Source: Leclercia adecarboxylata (GTDB taxonomy: Bacteria; Pseudomonadota; Gammaproteobacteria; Enterobacterales; Enterobacteriaceae). Taken from it: a stretch of 64,000 nt of DNA. Made by a program: the position numbers and the translations under genes. The notes below the pieces were generated by a model. That model ran no database searches. It had not been told where the DNA came from and was given only the letters and a program-made list of their open reading frames with translations. This document shows, in pieces, positions 22,266 to 30,369 of this stretch. Where the stretch lies: assembly GCA_002360945.1 (NCBI GenBank), contig DERO01000030.1, positions 54,617 to 118,616 on the forward strand. Direction: 5' to 3'. Numbering within the stretch: position 1 is the first letter of the stretch; every line of letters starts with the position of its first letter.

Positions 22266-23783
22266 ATGTCTGAACAACAAGCACAGGGCGCTGACGCGGT
22301 CGTCGATCTTAACAATGAACTGAAAACCCGCCGCGAGAAGCTGGCTGCACTGCGCGAGCAGGGCGTGCCGTTCCCGAACGATTTTCGTCGTGACCACACC
22401 TCAGACCAACTGCACGCTGACTTCGACGCTAAAGAGAACGAAGAGCTGGAAGCGCTGAACATCGAAGTGGCCGTTGCAGGCCGCATGATGACCCGTCGTA
22501 TTATGGGTAAAGCCTCCTTTATTACGCTGCAGGACGTTGGTGGCCGCATTCAGCTGTATGTCTCTCGCGACGATCTGCCGGAAGGCATCTACAACGAGCA
22601 GTTCAAGAAATGGGACCTCGGCGATATCCTCGGCGCCAAAGGCAAGCTGTTCAAAACCAAGACCGGCGAGCTGTCCATCCACTGCACCGAGCTGCGTCTG
22701 CTGACTAAAGCCCTGCGCCCGCTGCCGGACAAGTTCCACGGCCTGCAGGATCAGGAAGCGCGCTACCGTCAGCGTTACCTGGACCTCATCTCTAACGATG
22801 AGTCCCGCAACACCTTCAAAATTCGCTCCCAGATCATGGCCGGTATCCGCCAGTTCATGGTGAAACGCGACTTTATGGAAGTGGAAACCCCAATGATGCA
22901 GGTGATCCCGGGCGGTGCATCTGCGCGTCCATTCATCACCCATCACAACGCCCTCGACCTCGACATGTACCTGCGTATCGCGCCGGAACTGTACCTGAAG
23001 CGTCTGGTGGTAGGCGGTTTCGATCGCGTCTTCGAGATCAACCGTAACTTCCGTAACGAAGGCATCTCAGTGCGTCATAACCCAGAGTTCACCATGATGG
23101 AACTCTATATGGCGTATGCAGATTACAAAGATCTGATCGAGCTGACCGAATCCCTGTTCCGTACCCTGGCGCAGGACATTCTGGGCACCACTGAAGTGCC
23201 TTACGGCGAAGAGGTCTTCGACTTCGGTAAGCCGTTCGTTAAGCTGACCATGCGCGAAGCGATCAAGAAATACCGTCCGGAAACCGAGATGGCCGATCTG
23301 GATAACTTCGATTCTGCGAAAGCGATCGCTGAAAGCATCGGTATCAAGGTTGAGAAGAGCTGGGGTCTGGGCCGTATCGTGACCGAAATCTTCGAAGAAG
23401 TGGCCGAAGCGCACCTGATTCAGCCGACCTTCATTACCGAGTACCCGGCAGAGGTTTCTCCGCTGGCGCGTCGTAACGACGAGAACCCGGAAATCACTGA
23501 CCGCTTTGAATTCTTCATCGGTGGCCGTGAAATCGGCAACGGCTTTAGCGAGCTGAACGATGCAGAAGATCAGGCACAGCGCTTCCAGGATCAGGTTGAT
23601 GCGAAAGCCGCAGGCGATGACGAAGCGATGTTCTTCGACGAAGACTACGTGACCGCGCTGGAACACGGTCTGCCGCCTACGGCAGGTCTGGGTATTGGTA
23701 TCGACCGTATGGTTATGCTGTTCACCAACAGCCACACCATCCGTGACGTGATCCTCTTCCCGGCGATGCGTCCGGTGAAGTAA
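22266..23783 (+). CDS. lysS: Lysyl-tRNA synthetase
   Basis: A class II aminoacyl-tRNA synthetase of 505 aa. The N-terminal OB-fold anticodon domain spans about residues 60-150. Class II motif 2 is in [14 protein letters not shown] near residue 262, and motif 3 ([12 protein letters not shown]) is near residue 478. It follows prfB by 9 bp and is co-transcribed with it in E. coli. It ends at a strong terminator. Confidence 0.97.
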   Translation: MSEQQAQGADAVVDLNNELKTRREKLAALREQGVPFPNDFRRDHTSDQLHADFDAKENEELEALNIEVAVAGRMMTRRIMGKASFITLQDVGGRIQLYVSRDDLPEGIYNEQFKKWDLGDILGAKGKLFKTKTGELSIHCTELRLLTKALRPLPDKFHGLQDQEARYRQRYLDLISNDESRNTFKIRSQIMAGIRQFMVKRDFMEVETPMMQVIPGGASARPFITHHNALDLDMYLRIAPELYLKRLVVGGFDRVFEINRNFRNEGISVRHNPEFTMMELYMAYADYKDLIELTESLFRTLAQDILGTTEVPYGEEVFDFGKPFVKLTMREAIKKYRPETEMADLDNFDSAKAIAESIGIKVEKSWGLGRIVTEIFEEVAEAHLIQPTFITEYPAEVSPLARRNDENPEITDRFEFFIGGREIGNGFSELNDAEDQAQRFQDQVDAKAAGDDEAMFFDEDYVTALEHGLPPTAGLGIGIDRMVMLFTNSHTIRDVILFPAMRPVK

Positions 23784-23797
23784 GCCGTACAGATGTA

Positions 23798-23823
23798 AAA
23801 AAAGCCCCGAAAGGGGCTTTTTT
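23798..23823. terminator. Terminator after lysS
   Basis: AAAAAGCCCC-GAAA-GGGGCTTTTTT: a GNRA-looped hairpin with flanking A and T tracts. It can act in both directions for the convergent lysS and idi; the idi stop codon lies at its edge. Confidence 0.92.
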
Positions 23824-24364
23824 ATTGCGCCGCGAAGGCTCTGAGTGCCTCGCGAGCCGCACTTGCTTCCATGACCATCCACGGGCTAAAGGCCCAGGGC
23901 GTTGCATCCAGCGCGCAGAATAACGCCTCCAGCTGAACCCACTGATAGTCCATCACTTCATCATCATTTATTGTTATTTCACTGGTGATGCGAGCGGCAA
24001 ATACCGGGCAAATTTCGTTTTCAACAATTCCGGAAGGGTCGGTTTTACAATAGCGAAACTCAGGCGCGACGGGGGCGATACCGGCAATTTCAGCACCCAC
24101 TTCAAATCGACAGCGGCGGATAATCGCCTGCTCTGTCTCTTCGCCAGACTGCGGATGGCCGCAGACCGAGTTCGTCCAGACGCCGGGCCAGGCTTTTTTG
24201 CTCAGTGCGCGTCGGGTAATCAGGCACTCACCCTTGGCGTTAAAGAGCCAGGAGGAGAATGCCATGTGCAGTGGGGTGTGAGAGGTGTGTGCGGCGTATT
24301 TTTCCTGAGTGCCAATCACCTTTCCCTGGTCATTTACCAAAATAACGTGTTCTTGAATGCTCAT
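23822..24364 (-). CDS. idi: Isopentenyl-diphosphate delta-isomerase, type 1
   Basis: It interconverts IPP and DMAPP. From the ATG at 24364 ([18 protein letters not shown]) it is 180 aa, near the 182 of E. coli Idi; a longer in-frame start at 24427 adds unconserved residues. Nudix-fold isomerase motifs are present: [12 protein letters not shown] with the catalytic Cys, and NEICPVF plus DDEVMDYQW with catalytic Glu. The C-terminal SPWMVME is conserved. The gene is divergent from actS. Confidence 0.94.
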   Translation of the reverse strand: MSIQEHVILVNDQGKVIGTQEKYAAHTSHTPLHMAFSSWLFNAKGECLITRRALSKKAWPGVWTNSVCGHPQSGEETEQAIIRRCRFEVGAEIAGIAPVAPEFRYCKTDPSGIVENEICPVFAARITSEITINDDEVMDYQWVQLEALFCALDATPWAFSPWMVMEASAAREALRAFAAQ

Positions 24365-24527
24365 TCGTGCTCCAGGACCAAACATGCCAGACGGTTCAGC
24401 ACCATCAGCGGCAATATTATACTGCATTCTTATACGAACGGTTTGTCGCGTAGAGCGGAAAAGGCTGACCCATATCAGTCCGGGCTGCTATCATAGCGCG
24501 GCCATTCACGTTGACTGAGGAACTGTT

Positions 24528-25265
24528 TTGTTTGCAGGAAGCCCGACGAAAAACCCTGTTTCTGCTCTGTTTTGCCTGATCCTGGCCCTGTTGCTGGCGG
24601 GATGTGCGGGCAATCAGTCATCGGACTCTGGTCCTGTGTATACCGTTAAGCGCGGCGATACGCTGTACCGTATCTCGCGTGTTACCGGCACCAGCGTGAA
24701 GGATCTGGCGCGTCTGAATAATATTTCGCCGCCTTACACCATTGAAGTGGGGCAAAAGCTGAGGGTTAACGGCAGCAGCACCACGGCCAAAAAATCCTCG
24801 TCAAAGAGCAAAGGTAAAACCGCTGCGGTCACCCCTTCTTACGCCGTACCTAAGTCCTCCTGGCCGCCCGTCGGGCAGCGCTGCTGGGTCTGGCCTGCCA
24901 GCGGAAAAGTGGTGATGCCGTACTCCACCGCAGAAGGGGGAAACAAAGGGATTGATATCGCGGGTACCCGCGGATCGCCTGTGTACGCTTCGGATGCGGG
25001 TAAGGTGGTCTATGTCGGCAACCAGTTGCGCGGTTATGGCAACCTGATCATGATTAAGCATGGCGAGGATTACATCACCGCCTATGCCCATAACGACAGC
25101 ATGCTGGTGAATAACGGACAAAACGTGAAGGCCGGGCAGAAGATTGCGACGATGGGTAGCACTGGCACAGATTCGGTTAAGCTGCATTTCCAGATCCGTT
25201 ATAAGGCGACCGCTATCGATCCGCAACGCTATTTACCGGCGCAGGGCGGTAAACCGAAGTGCTAA
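24528..25265 (+). CDS. actS: LysM/LytM lipoprotein ActS (YgeR), amidase activator
   Basis: An outer-membrane lipoprotein that activates periplasmic peptidoglycan amidases, mainly AmiC, in E. coli. The 245-aa precursor has a signal peptide ending in lipobox LLLAGC. A LysM domain covers about residues 44-88 (VYTVKRGDTLYRISRVTG), followed by a Ser/Lys-rich linker. The LytM (M23) domain covers about 125-240 (GNKGIDIAGTRGSPVYA, LHFQIRYK). As in other NlpD/EnvC-type activators, the zinc ligands are incomplete: KGIDI stands where active enzymes have HxGxD. It starts with TTG after TGAGGAAC. glyU follows. Confidence 0.92.
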   Translation: MFAGSPTKNPVSALFCLILALLLAGCAGNQSSDSGPVYTVKRGDTLYRISRVTGTSVKDLARLNNISPPYTIEVGQKLRVNGSSTTAKKSSSKSKGKTAAVTPSYAVPKSSWPPVGQRCWVWPASGKVVMPYSTAEGGNKGIDIAGTRGSPVYASDAGKVVYVGNQLRGYGNLIMIKHGEDYITAYAHNDSMLVNNGQNVKAGQKIATMGSTGTDSVKLHFQIRYKATAIDPQRYLPAQGGKPKC

Positions 25266-25300
25266 GTGGTTATTTTATCGCCGGTTAGCGCAAAGGAGTC

Positions 25301-25328
25301 TTGTCAGAAGAGGCGTAAGGTCTATAAT
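25301..25328 (+). promoter_or_regulatory. glyU promoter
   Basis: TTGTCA (25301-25306), a 16-bp spacer and TATAAT (25323-25328) form a near-consensus sigma-70 promoter about 17 bp before the mature tRNA. Confidence 0.8.
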
Positions 25329-25345
25329 GCTTTACGCACCTTAAA

Positions 25346-25419
25346 GCGGGCGTAGTTCAATGGTAGAACGAGAGCTTCCCAAGCTCTATACGAGGGTTCG
25401 ATTCCCTTCGCCCGCTCCA
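25346..25419 (+). tRNA. glyU: tRNA-Gly(CCC)
   Basis: A 74-nt cloverleaf with encoded CCA. The acceptor arms are GCGGGCG and CGCCCGC, and the T arm loop is GTTCGATTC. The anticodon stem-loop GAGCTTCCCAAGCTC reads CCC. It follows ygeR as in E. coli. The last 16 bases are repeated at 49701-49716, so it is the insertion target of the following element, and the tRNA is preserved intact. Confidence 0.97.
25404..25419 (+). other. attL core, 3' end of glyU
   Basis: CCCTTCGCCCGCTCCA, the last 16 bases of the tRNA, recurs exactly at 49701-49716. An integrase gene starts 165 bp downstream. Sequence outside the 16 bp differs on both sides (GATT/AACA here, TAAG/GATT at the other end), so this is the crossover core. 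Confidence 0.9.
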
Positions 25420-25432
25420 AACACACTTCTTT

Positions 25433-25553
25433 TAACGTCTACTCAAGTCAATCAAATCCAGCAATAACAAGGGCTCCGCCAATATTTCTGTATTTTGACG
25501 TAAACTAACGTCTACTCAAATCTACACATTCATGTGTATAGTAATGTGTATAG
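25433..25553. repeat. Integrase arm-site-like direct repeats at the left end
   Basis: TAACGTCTACTCAA occurs at 25433-25446 and 25506-25519. ATGTGTATAG occurs twice in tandem at 25532-25553, and the same ATGTGTATAG doublet recurs near attR at 49618-49640. Repeats at both ends of the element beside int are typical of integrase arm-type binding sites. The role is inference. Confidence 0.55.
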
Positions 25554-25583
25554 CACGCGCTCTATACTTTGGAACTATACACA

Positions 25584-26798
25584 ATGCCCCTCACAGACCT
25601 TGAAATCAGGCGCTCTAAGCCGCGTGAGAAGTCCTATACACTCAACGATGGCAATGGCCTTTCTCTGCTCATCGAGCCGAACGGATCGAGAGGGTGGCGT
25701 TTCCGTTACCGCTTCGATGGTAAGGCCAAAATGATTTCGCTGGGCACTTATCCCGATGTAACCCTGAATGATGCTAGGCTCAAACGCGATGATGCCCGTA
25801 AGCAGGTTGCTGGTGGCATTAACCCCAGCGATGTCCGCAAAGAAGATAAGCTGGCGAAGCAGGGCCGCAACGAAAATACCTTCGAGGCGATCGCCCGTGA
25901 GTGGGCCGCCAAGCGTATTGACCGCTGGTCTGAGTCCTACGGCGAAGAGATGATGAAAACCTTTGAGGCCGATGTTTTCCCGATAATCGGGCGACGACCG
26001 ATAGCCGATATCAAACCGATGGAGCTCATGGCCGTTCTTTCTAAGCTGGATGAGAGAGGCGCGACCGAAAAGTTGAGAAAGGTGAGACAGCGTTGTGGTG
26101 AGGTGTGGCGGTACGCGATTGTGACTGGCCGGGCTGATTATAATCCGGCTCCTGATCTGGCCAGCGCTTTTGCCCCTCATAAGAAGGAGCATTACGCTTT
26201 TCTCGCCAGTGACGAACTCCCCGAGTTCTTCCGCACGCTTAACACGTATAGCGGCAGTTCTGTTGTGAAGCTTGCGATGCGCCTGCAGGTTCTTACCGGA
26301 TTACGCCCGGGCGAACTGCGCCAGGGTGAGTGGGCCGAAATTGATTTTGATAAACGCCTGTGGGAAGTGCCACCAGCACGCATGAAAAAGCGTCGCCCTC
26401 ACTGTGTGCCATTATCCGACCAGGCGATCGCCATCCTGGAACAGCTGCGCCTCATCACCGGCAATTACCGTTTCATTTTTCCCGGCAGGATCCAGCACAG
26501 TAAACCAATGAGTGAAATGGCGATGAACGTCCTGATCCGTCGCATTGGTTATGCCGGAAGGGTAACCGGCCACGGCTTCCGCCACACAATGAGTACCATC
26601 CTTCACGAACAGGGCTACAACACAGCGTGGATTGAAACGCAGCTGGCTCACGTTGACAAAAACTCTATTCGAGGAACGTACAACCACGCCCAGTATCTGG
26701 ATGGCCGCCGCGAAATGCTCCAGTGGTATGCCGACTATATGGAGGCGTTGGAAAACGGCGAAAATGTTGTGCATGGAACGTTTGGAAAAAGCGCTTAA
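25584..26798 (+). CDS. int: P4-type tyrosine integrase
   Basis: It catalyses integration at the glyU 3' end. From ATG 25584 (MPLTDLEIRRSKPREKSYTL) it is 404 aa; an in-frame ATG 15 bp upstream is possible. The N-terminal DUF4102 domain with DGNGLSLLIEPNG and WRFRYR is typical of P4-family integrases. Catalytic residues: Arg in TGLRPGEL near 270, His and Arg in HGFRHTMS near 335, His in LAHVDKNS, and the Tyr of GTYNHAQY near 370. It is adjacent to attL and transcribed away from the tRNA. Confidence 0.95.
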   Translation: MPLTDLEIRRSKPREKSYTLNDGNGLSLLIEPNGSRGWRFRYRFDGKAKMISLGTYPDVTLNDARLKRDDARKQVAGGINPSDVRKEDKLAKQGRNENTFEAIAREWAAKRIDRWSESYGEEMMKTFEADVFPIIGRRPIADIKPMELMAVLSKLDERGATEKLRKVRQRCGEVWRYAIVTGRADYNPAPDLASAFAPHKKEHYAFLASDELPEFFRTLNTYSGSSVVKLAMRLQVLTGLRPGELRQGEWAEIDFDKRLWEVPPARMKKRRPHCVPLSDQAIAILEQLRLITGNYRFIFPGRIQHSKPMSEMAMNVLIRRIGYAGRVTGHGFRHTMSTILHEQGYNTAWIETQLAHVDKNSIRGTYNHAQYLDGRREMLQWYADYMEALENGENVVHGTFGKSA

Positions 26799-26858
26799 CT
26801 GTATGTATAGACAGTACTAATTGACAGTAGTAGACTTCGGTAGACGAACAAAGAATAG

Positions 26859-26912
26859 GCTATGTCTAGGTTGATCCCCGAAAATCCGTACACCTCTACG
26901 GACTGACATAGC
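26859..26912. other. Nested hairpin between int and the 221-aa gene
   Basis: GCTATGTC (26859-26866) pairs with GACATAGC (26905-26912). Inside it TCCGTA (26885-26890) pairs with TACGGA (26897-26902). No T-run follows, so this is less likely a simple terminator. It could be a structured leader of the next gene or a small RNA. Confidence 0.4.
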
Positions 26913-26943
26913 TGCTAAATTAAATGAGGGCGTGGGGTGACGT

Positions 26944-27609
26944 ATGCTTAATTTGCCAGTCCATTTTGGACGTTTGCGAATTGTTTCTTTAGATCAAGCC
27001 GCATTGGTTATGGCTGGGTTATCTGAAAAAGTTGATAGTGTACAAAAAGCAATTGATGGTAATTACGTTGGACATGAGGCTGCTTCTATTTATAAAGAAA
27101 CAATCATACAGGCTATCCAATTAAAAGAATTGAAACCTTTACAAGCATATAAACTTGCTGACTCTCATTATGGTCTTCCAGATGGTATAAGTTTGAAGGT
27201 CGATATTGATTTAATAACATTAGACACACCTTTAGTTGATGCAACTTTTCTCGCAAAAGAAATTTGGCCATGGGTAATTAACGAACTTGAAGAAGATTTG
27301 ACTATTTTCGAAACTCACCCATCAGAGTTGGGCGTTCCTCTTCAGAAAGAGGAATTGCAAGAACCAAAGCAATGGGGCAATTTTGCCGGTAAAGACACTG
27401 CACTGAAATTGATAGCAGGAATGGCAATTGCTCTCGAGAAAAGTCAGGGGAAATATCTACGCGGTGGTAAATTAAACAAATCGGAGGTAGCAAGGACTGC
27501 GACGAAACTGATTAATGACCATGGAGACGGTATCGACGTAACCAGTAAAGCACTGATAATGTTGATAGATGAAGCACTTGAGCTTCACGCTTCTAAAATC
27601 TCGAAGTAG
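26944..27609 (+). CDS. Uncharacterised protein, AT-rich, beside integrase
   Basis: A 221-aa protein I do not recognise. The ATG follows GGGGTGACGT, a reasonable ribosome site. The predicted product is soluble and acidic, without signal peptide or membrane segment. The N-terminal half is rich in Asp/Glu/Leu; the C-terminal part (GKLNKSEVARTATKLINDHG then GIDVTSKALIMLIDEALELH) looks helical and contains a possible helix-turn-helix. Its base composition is much more AT-rich than the neighbouring integrase and primase, which suggests separate acquisition. In P4-like satellites the slot next to int often carries variable cargo, including defence genes, but nothing in the sequence proves that role here. 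Confidence 0.7.
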   Translation: MLNLPVHFGRLRIVSLDQAALVMAGLSEKVDSVQKAIDGNYVGHEAASIYKETIIQAIQLKELKPLQAYKLADSHYGLPDGISLKVDIDLITLDTPLVDATFLAKEIWPWVINELEEDLTIFETHPSELGVPLQKEELQEPKQWGNFAGKDTALKLIAGMAIALEKSQGKYLRGGKLNKSEVARTATKLINDHGDGIDVTSKALIMLIDEALELHASKISK

Positions 27610-27611
27610 AG

Positions 27612-27724
27612 ACTTCCAAAACTGACGCCGCACTTCCAAAACTCGTTTTACAGGTTCTAAAAAACCTGTAAAACCGATCCATTCACGCAGTTGTCACTTC
27701 CAATTAAAATCGTACCGACTTCCA
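27612..27724. repeat. ACTTCCA repeats and a 12-bp hairpin upstream of alpA
   Basis: ACTTCCA occurs at 27612, 27632, 27696 and 27718. The first two are extended to ACTTCCAAAACT. Between them GTTTTACAGGTT and AACCTGTAAAAC (27645-27674) form a perfect 12-bp stem with a 6-base loop. This is the control region of the alpA operon. The repeats could be binding sites for AlpA or another element regulator, and the hairpin a terminator or an antisense-type control RNA. Role inferred. Confidence 0.55.
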
Positions 27725-27788
27725 CACAGCCAATTTGATATCTGGTTGAATTTATCTCGTACACCACAATAGACGTTACGAGGTAAAC

Positions 27789-27986
27789 ATGTCTAAAAGT
27801 CTGATTCGTCTCCCCGAAGTTCAGCGCCGCACTGGTTACAGTAAGGCGTGGATCTATCGCTTGATTAGTGAGAAGCGCTTCCCTTCCTCCATTAAAATTG
27901 GCTCTCGCGCTATCGCATTCGTTGAAAGTGAAATTGATGAGTGGGTTAATCAGCGTATCGCTGAGTCTCGCGGCGAGGTGGCGTAA
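27789..27986 (+). CDS. alpA: AlpA-family regulator
   Basis: A 65-aa prophage regulator of the AlpA family (MerR-like winged helix). The HTH covers RLPEVQRRTGYSKAWIYRLI, followed by the typical FPSSIKIGSRAIAFVESEID and EWVNQRI. Relatives activate excision and early genes in P4-like elements. ACGAGGTAAAC gives a good ribosome site. The stop TAA overlaps the next ATG (TAATG), starting a coupled early operon. Confidence 0.93.
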   Translation: MSKSLIRLPEVQRRTGYSKAWIYRLISEKRFPSSIKIGSRAIAFVESEIDEWVNQRIAESRGEVA

Positions 27987-28480
27987 TGGAAATAAAAAAC
28001 GCCCGTGCTACCGAGCGTCATTGTGAACAAAACAAACCTGATCCTGATGCGCAAATTAATATTGCTGGTGGTCATGATACTCAGCTGGGAGCAATAAAAC
28101 CAGTTAGTAAGAACGAAGCTTTTGCCACTGTTCTGCTAAAGCAACCAAATGGTGTTAATGCCCTGGATACCAATGCCCGCTCTGTTGATGACTTCGATAT
28201 GATTGGCTCTGGTGCAAAGTTCTATACCACCTGCCTGCACAGTGATGTGTCGAAATTCCGCAATCAGCACGGCGTTGATATTGTCGGAGAGAATGAACGC
28301 TACCAGTCGCGTCATGGCTATTCGGCTCACTTCACCCGCTATCGACTGCCGGATCGCAATGCCGCATTGCGCATTGTCACCCTTATTAACCGCTGGCGCG
28401 CAGAACGCGGCGCAGCCTCTATCCCTGCCGTCGAAGCGCAGCATCTTATTAACCAGTTCCCGGACACCACCGCCGCCTAA
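27986..28480 (+). CDS. Uncharacterised early-operon protein
   Basis: A 164-aa protein with no family I can name. The first 60 residues are Asn/Gln/Asp-rich. The second half (SRHGYSAHFTRYRLPDRNAA, RIVTLINRWRAERG) is basic and probably forms the folded domain. It is translationally coupled to alpA (TAATG overlap) and followed by a strong ribosome site for the BRO-N gene, so it belongs to the P4-like early operon. Confidence 0.75.
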   Translation: MEIKNARATERHCEQNKPDPDAQINIAGGHDTQLGAIKPVSKNEAFATVLLKQPNGVNALDTNARSVDDFDMIGSGAKFYTTCLHSDVSKFRNQHGVDIVGENERYQSRHGYSAHFTRYRLPDRNAALRIVTLINRWRAERGAASIPAVEAQHLINQFPDTTAA

Positions 28481-28493
28481 AGGAGCCTGAAAT

Positions 28494-29096
28494 ATGAAAC
28501 TGAATAATATGACCTTAACCGGTCAGGGCCTCGCTCACCCTGAAGCCAGCCAGAAGGATATTCAACAGGCCGGTGAAAGCGATATTTCAGTGATCCGGTT
28601 TGAGGGTGCCAAAGTGCGGATCGTCAAAATCGGCGGGGAGCCGTGGTTTGTTTCTAAAGATGTTTGTGAGGCGCTGGAAATAGTCGATCACAAAGTCGCA
28701 TTACGGCGATTAGATGCGGATGAAAAGGGGGAGTGTTTAGCACCCACCCCGGGTGGATTGCAGATTATGCGTACCGTCTGCGAGTCCGGTTTCTACAAAC
28801 TGATCGCCCGAAGCCGCAAAGCCACAATACCGGGCACGTTCGCCCATAGGTTCAGTAACTGGGTATTCCGCCAGGTGATCCCTTCTATCCGCAAAACCGG
28901 CTCATACGGTGTGCCGTTCGCGTTCCTGAACGATTTTACCCGCCGCAAAACGCAGTACATCCGCAAGGCCAGCAAACGCGGCCACGACCTGCAGGCGTGC
29001 CGGAAGGAAAAGGAAAATTTAAGCCGGGAAGAAGCGCAGCTCTGGCGCGACCACCAGCCGCAGCTGCCGGAAGTTGAGGGCGAAGCCGATGAATAA
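28494..29096 (+). CDS. BRO-N domain antirepressor-like protein
   Basis: A 200-aa protein with a BRO-N domain at about residues 30-130: IRFEGAKVRIVKIGGEPWFV, KDVCEALEIVDHKVALRRL, ESGFYKLIARSRK and FSNWVFRQVIPSIRKTGSYG. BRO-N proteins in phages are antirepressors or DNA binders. The C-terminal 60 residues are highly charged (KRGHDLQACRKEKENLSREE) and likely helical. AAGGAGCCTGAAAT precedes the ATG. Its stop overlaps the next start by 8 bp. Confidence 0.88.
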   Translation: MKLNNMTLTGQGLAHPEASQKDIQQAGESDISVIRFEGAKVRIVKIGGEPWFVSKDVCEALEIVDHKVALRRLDADEKGECLAPTPGGLQIMRTVCESGFYKLIARSRKATIPGTFAHRFSNWVFRQVIPSIRKTGSYGVPFAFLNDFTRRKTQYIRKASKRGHDLQACRKEKENLSREEAQLWRDHQPQLPEVEGEADE

Positions 29097-29634
29097 CGCC
29101 ATGAATCACAATATGCACCCTATGCATAAAAAGGGCTTGCCTGCGTCAATACGCAAAGTGTATGGTTATCCCGCACCAGCAAAATCTGGTGCCGGGCGTG
29201 GAAACCCGAACTTGTACAAGGCGACTGTAGACGCCATGAGCGTCTTTTTTATTGTCGCAGCCCCAGCATATTTCTATATTGCCCAACTGGGTCGATATTC
29301 TTCTATGGTGGCGCTGATAGGGCAGCCGAAAGGCTGGCCGGTTCCCTTGTACGCCGGTATTTCCACCCCTGTCAGTGTCACCACCCTCGAGCGTGGAAAC
29401 TCTGGTGGTGACTCCTTAATTAAGTACAAGGAGGCTGCCATCATGATGGCTACTACCCATACCCAGAATCCGCAATTTATCTGGATTATCGCCACTGTTC
29501 GCCGCGATTGCCCGACAATCAAACCTGTTCTTTATCACATCCCTGCTGTATCTGAACACGAAGCACGCCGCATACTGGCGCGCGATCACGTCTGTTTCTT
29601 CGCCGGGCGCATCCGCCAGAAGGTGGCAGCGTGA
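29089..29634 (+). CDS. Icd-like host cell division inhibitor family protein
   Basis: A 181-aa protein with the marks of the Icd/Ash-like family common in P4-type elements. These are a central ALIGQPKGWPVP motif near residue 80 and a C-terminal segment with FIWIIATVRRDC, SEHEARRILARDHVCFFAGR. The family is named after P1 Icd, which inhibits division, but direct evidence for most members is lacking. The ATG at 29089 overlaps the BRO-N stop; ATG 29101 is an alternative. The N-terminal third is poorly conserved, as usual. Confidence 0.75.
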   Translation: MNNAMNHNMHPMHKKGLPASIRKVYGYPAPAKSGAGRGNPNLYKATVDAMSVFFIVAAPAYFYIAQLGRYSSMVALIGQPKGWPVPLYAGISTPVSVTTLERGNSGGDSLIKYKEAAIMMATTHTQNPQFIWIIATVRRDCPTIKPVLYHIPAVSEHEARRILARDHVCFFAGRIRQKVAA

Positions 29635-29813
29635 ACAGAACCGAACGACAGAACACGATTGAAACCACCACAGAGCTTTGCGCGCTGCTGATCGCTACTG
29701 AGATGGTCAGCGACAAGGTGGATGAGACCGACCTCAAAACGCTGCTTTCTCTCAGCCGCCGGCTGGCCCATACCGTCTGGGATAACCTGAACGATGCGGG
29801 GTTCGGCGAATGA
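29631..29813 (+). CDS. Small early-operon protein (60 aa)
   Basis: A 60-aa helical, acidic protein (IETTTELCALLIATEMVSDK, DETDLKTLLSLSRRLAHTVW). It starts with GTG overlapping the previous stop (GTGA) and its own stop overlaps the next start (ATGA), so it is coupled on both sides. Function unknown; small ORFs of this kind are usual between the Icd-like gene and the primase in P4-like elements. Confidence 0.7.
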   Translation: MNRTERQNTIETTTELCALLIATEMVSDKVDETDLKTLLSLSRRLAHTVWDNLNDAGFGE

Positions 29814-30019
29814 GCGACATTTACGATCTCGTCCGCCGCGTTGATGGTGCGACTGTTGCCAGTTTACCCGCTGGTGGCCGCTGGCAGCTTTATACCGATA
29901 ACGGCATAGCGTCCGTTCGCCCGCTTTCTGAAGAGGAAGTGATGATCACCCCTGCAGGCATGGCTCAGTTCCTCAGACGCTGCGGCTATACCGTCACCCC
30001 GCCGGAGGAAACCAAGTGA
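29810..30019 (+). CDS. Small early-operon protein (69 aa)
   Basis: A 69-aa protein (MSDIYDLVRRVDGATVASLP...) predicted mainly beta with no known motif. It overlaps the previous and next genes by 4 bp each (ATGA, GTGA). Function unknown. Confidence 0.68.
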   Translation: MSDIYDLVRRVDGATVASLPAGGRWQLYTDNGIASVRPLSEEEVMITPAGMAQFLRRCGYTVTPPEETK

Positions 30020-30369
30020 AGCGTACAGCCCATAATGCGCGCCTGACCATGCTGGTTCACGAGTTTGCTGCTGCTGTTCTTCTGCGTTTGCGCCAGGAGA
30101 ATGGCGGTGAGTGGTTTCCCCTGCCGGTTAACGGGCAGATCGTCCACGTGGCGGTAACTGACGGTGAAAGCGGGATTCTGCTACTGGTGGAAAGCTGGAT
30201 GCTCTCTCCGATTGAACAGGAATATACCCACTGGGAGGCGGTGGCCACGGAGCTGCTGACCGGCTGCCTGGCTAATGGTGTGTTGACCCAGTGGGGCCAT
30301 GAAATCTGGCTAGATATGCTGCGGGATATGAGCGACAGCCTGTCGAAAGGAGGTATTTCCCATGCGTAG
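30016..30369 (+). CDS. Early-operon protein upstream of primase (117 aa)
   Basis: A 117-aa protein, unrecognised. It has a helical N-terminus (LTMLVHEFAAAVLLRLRQEN), then GEWFPLPVNGQIVHVAVTDG. It starts with GTG in a 4-bp overlap and ends 8 bp inside the primase-helicase start. The AAAGGAGGTATT near its end is the ribosome site of the primase. Confidence 0.68.
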   Translation: MKRTAHNARLTMLVHEFAAAVLLRLRQENGGEWFPLPVNGQIVHVAVTDGESGILLLVESWMLSPIEQEYTHWEAVATELLTGCLANGVLTQWGHEIWLDMLRDMSDSLSKGGISHA

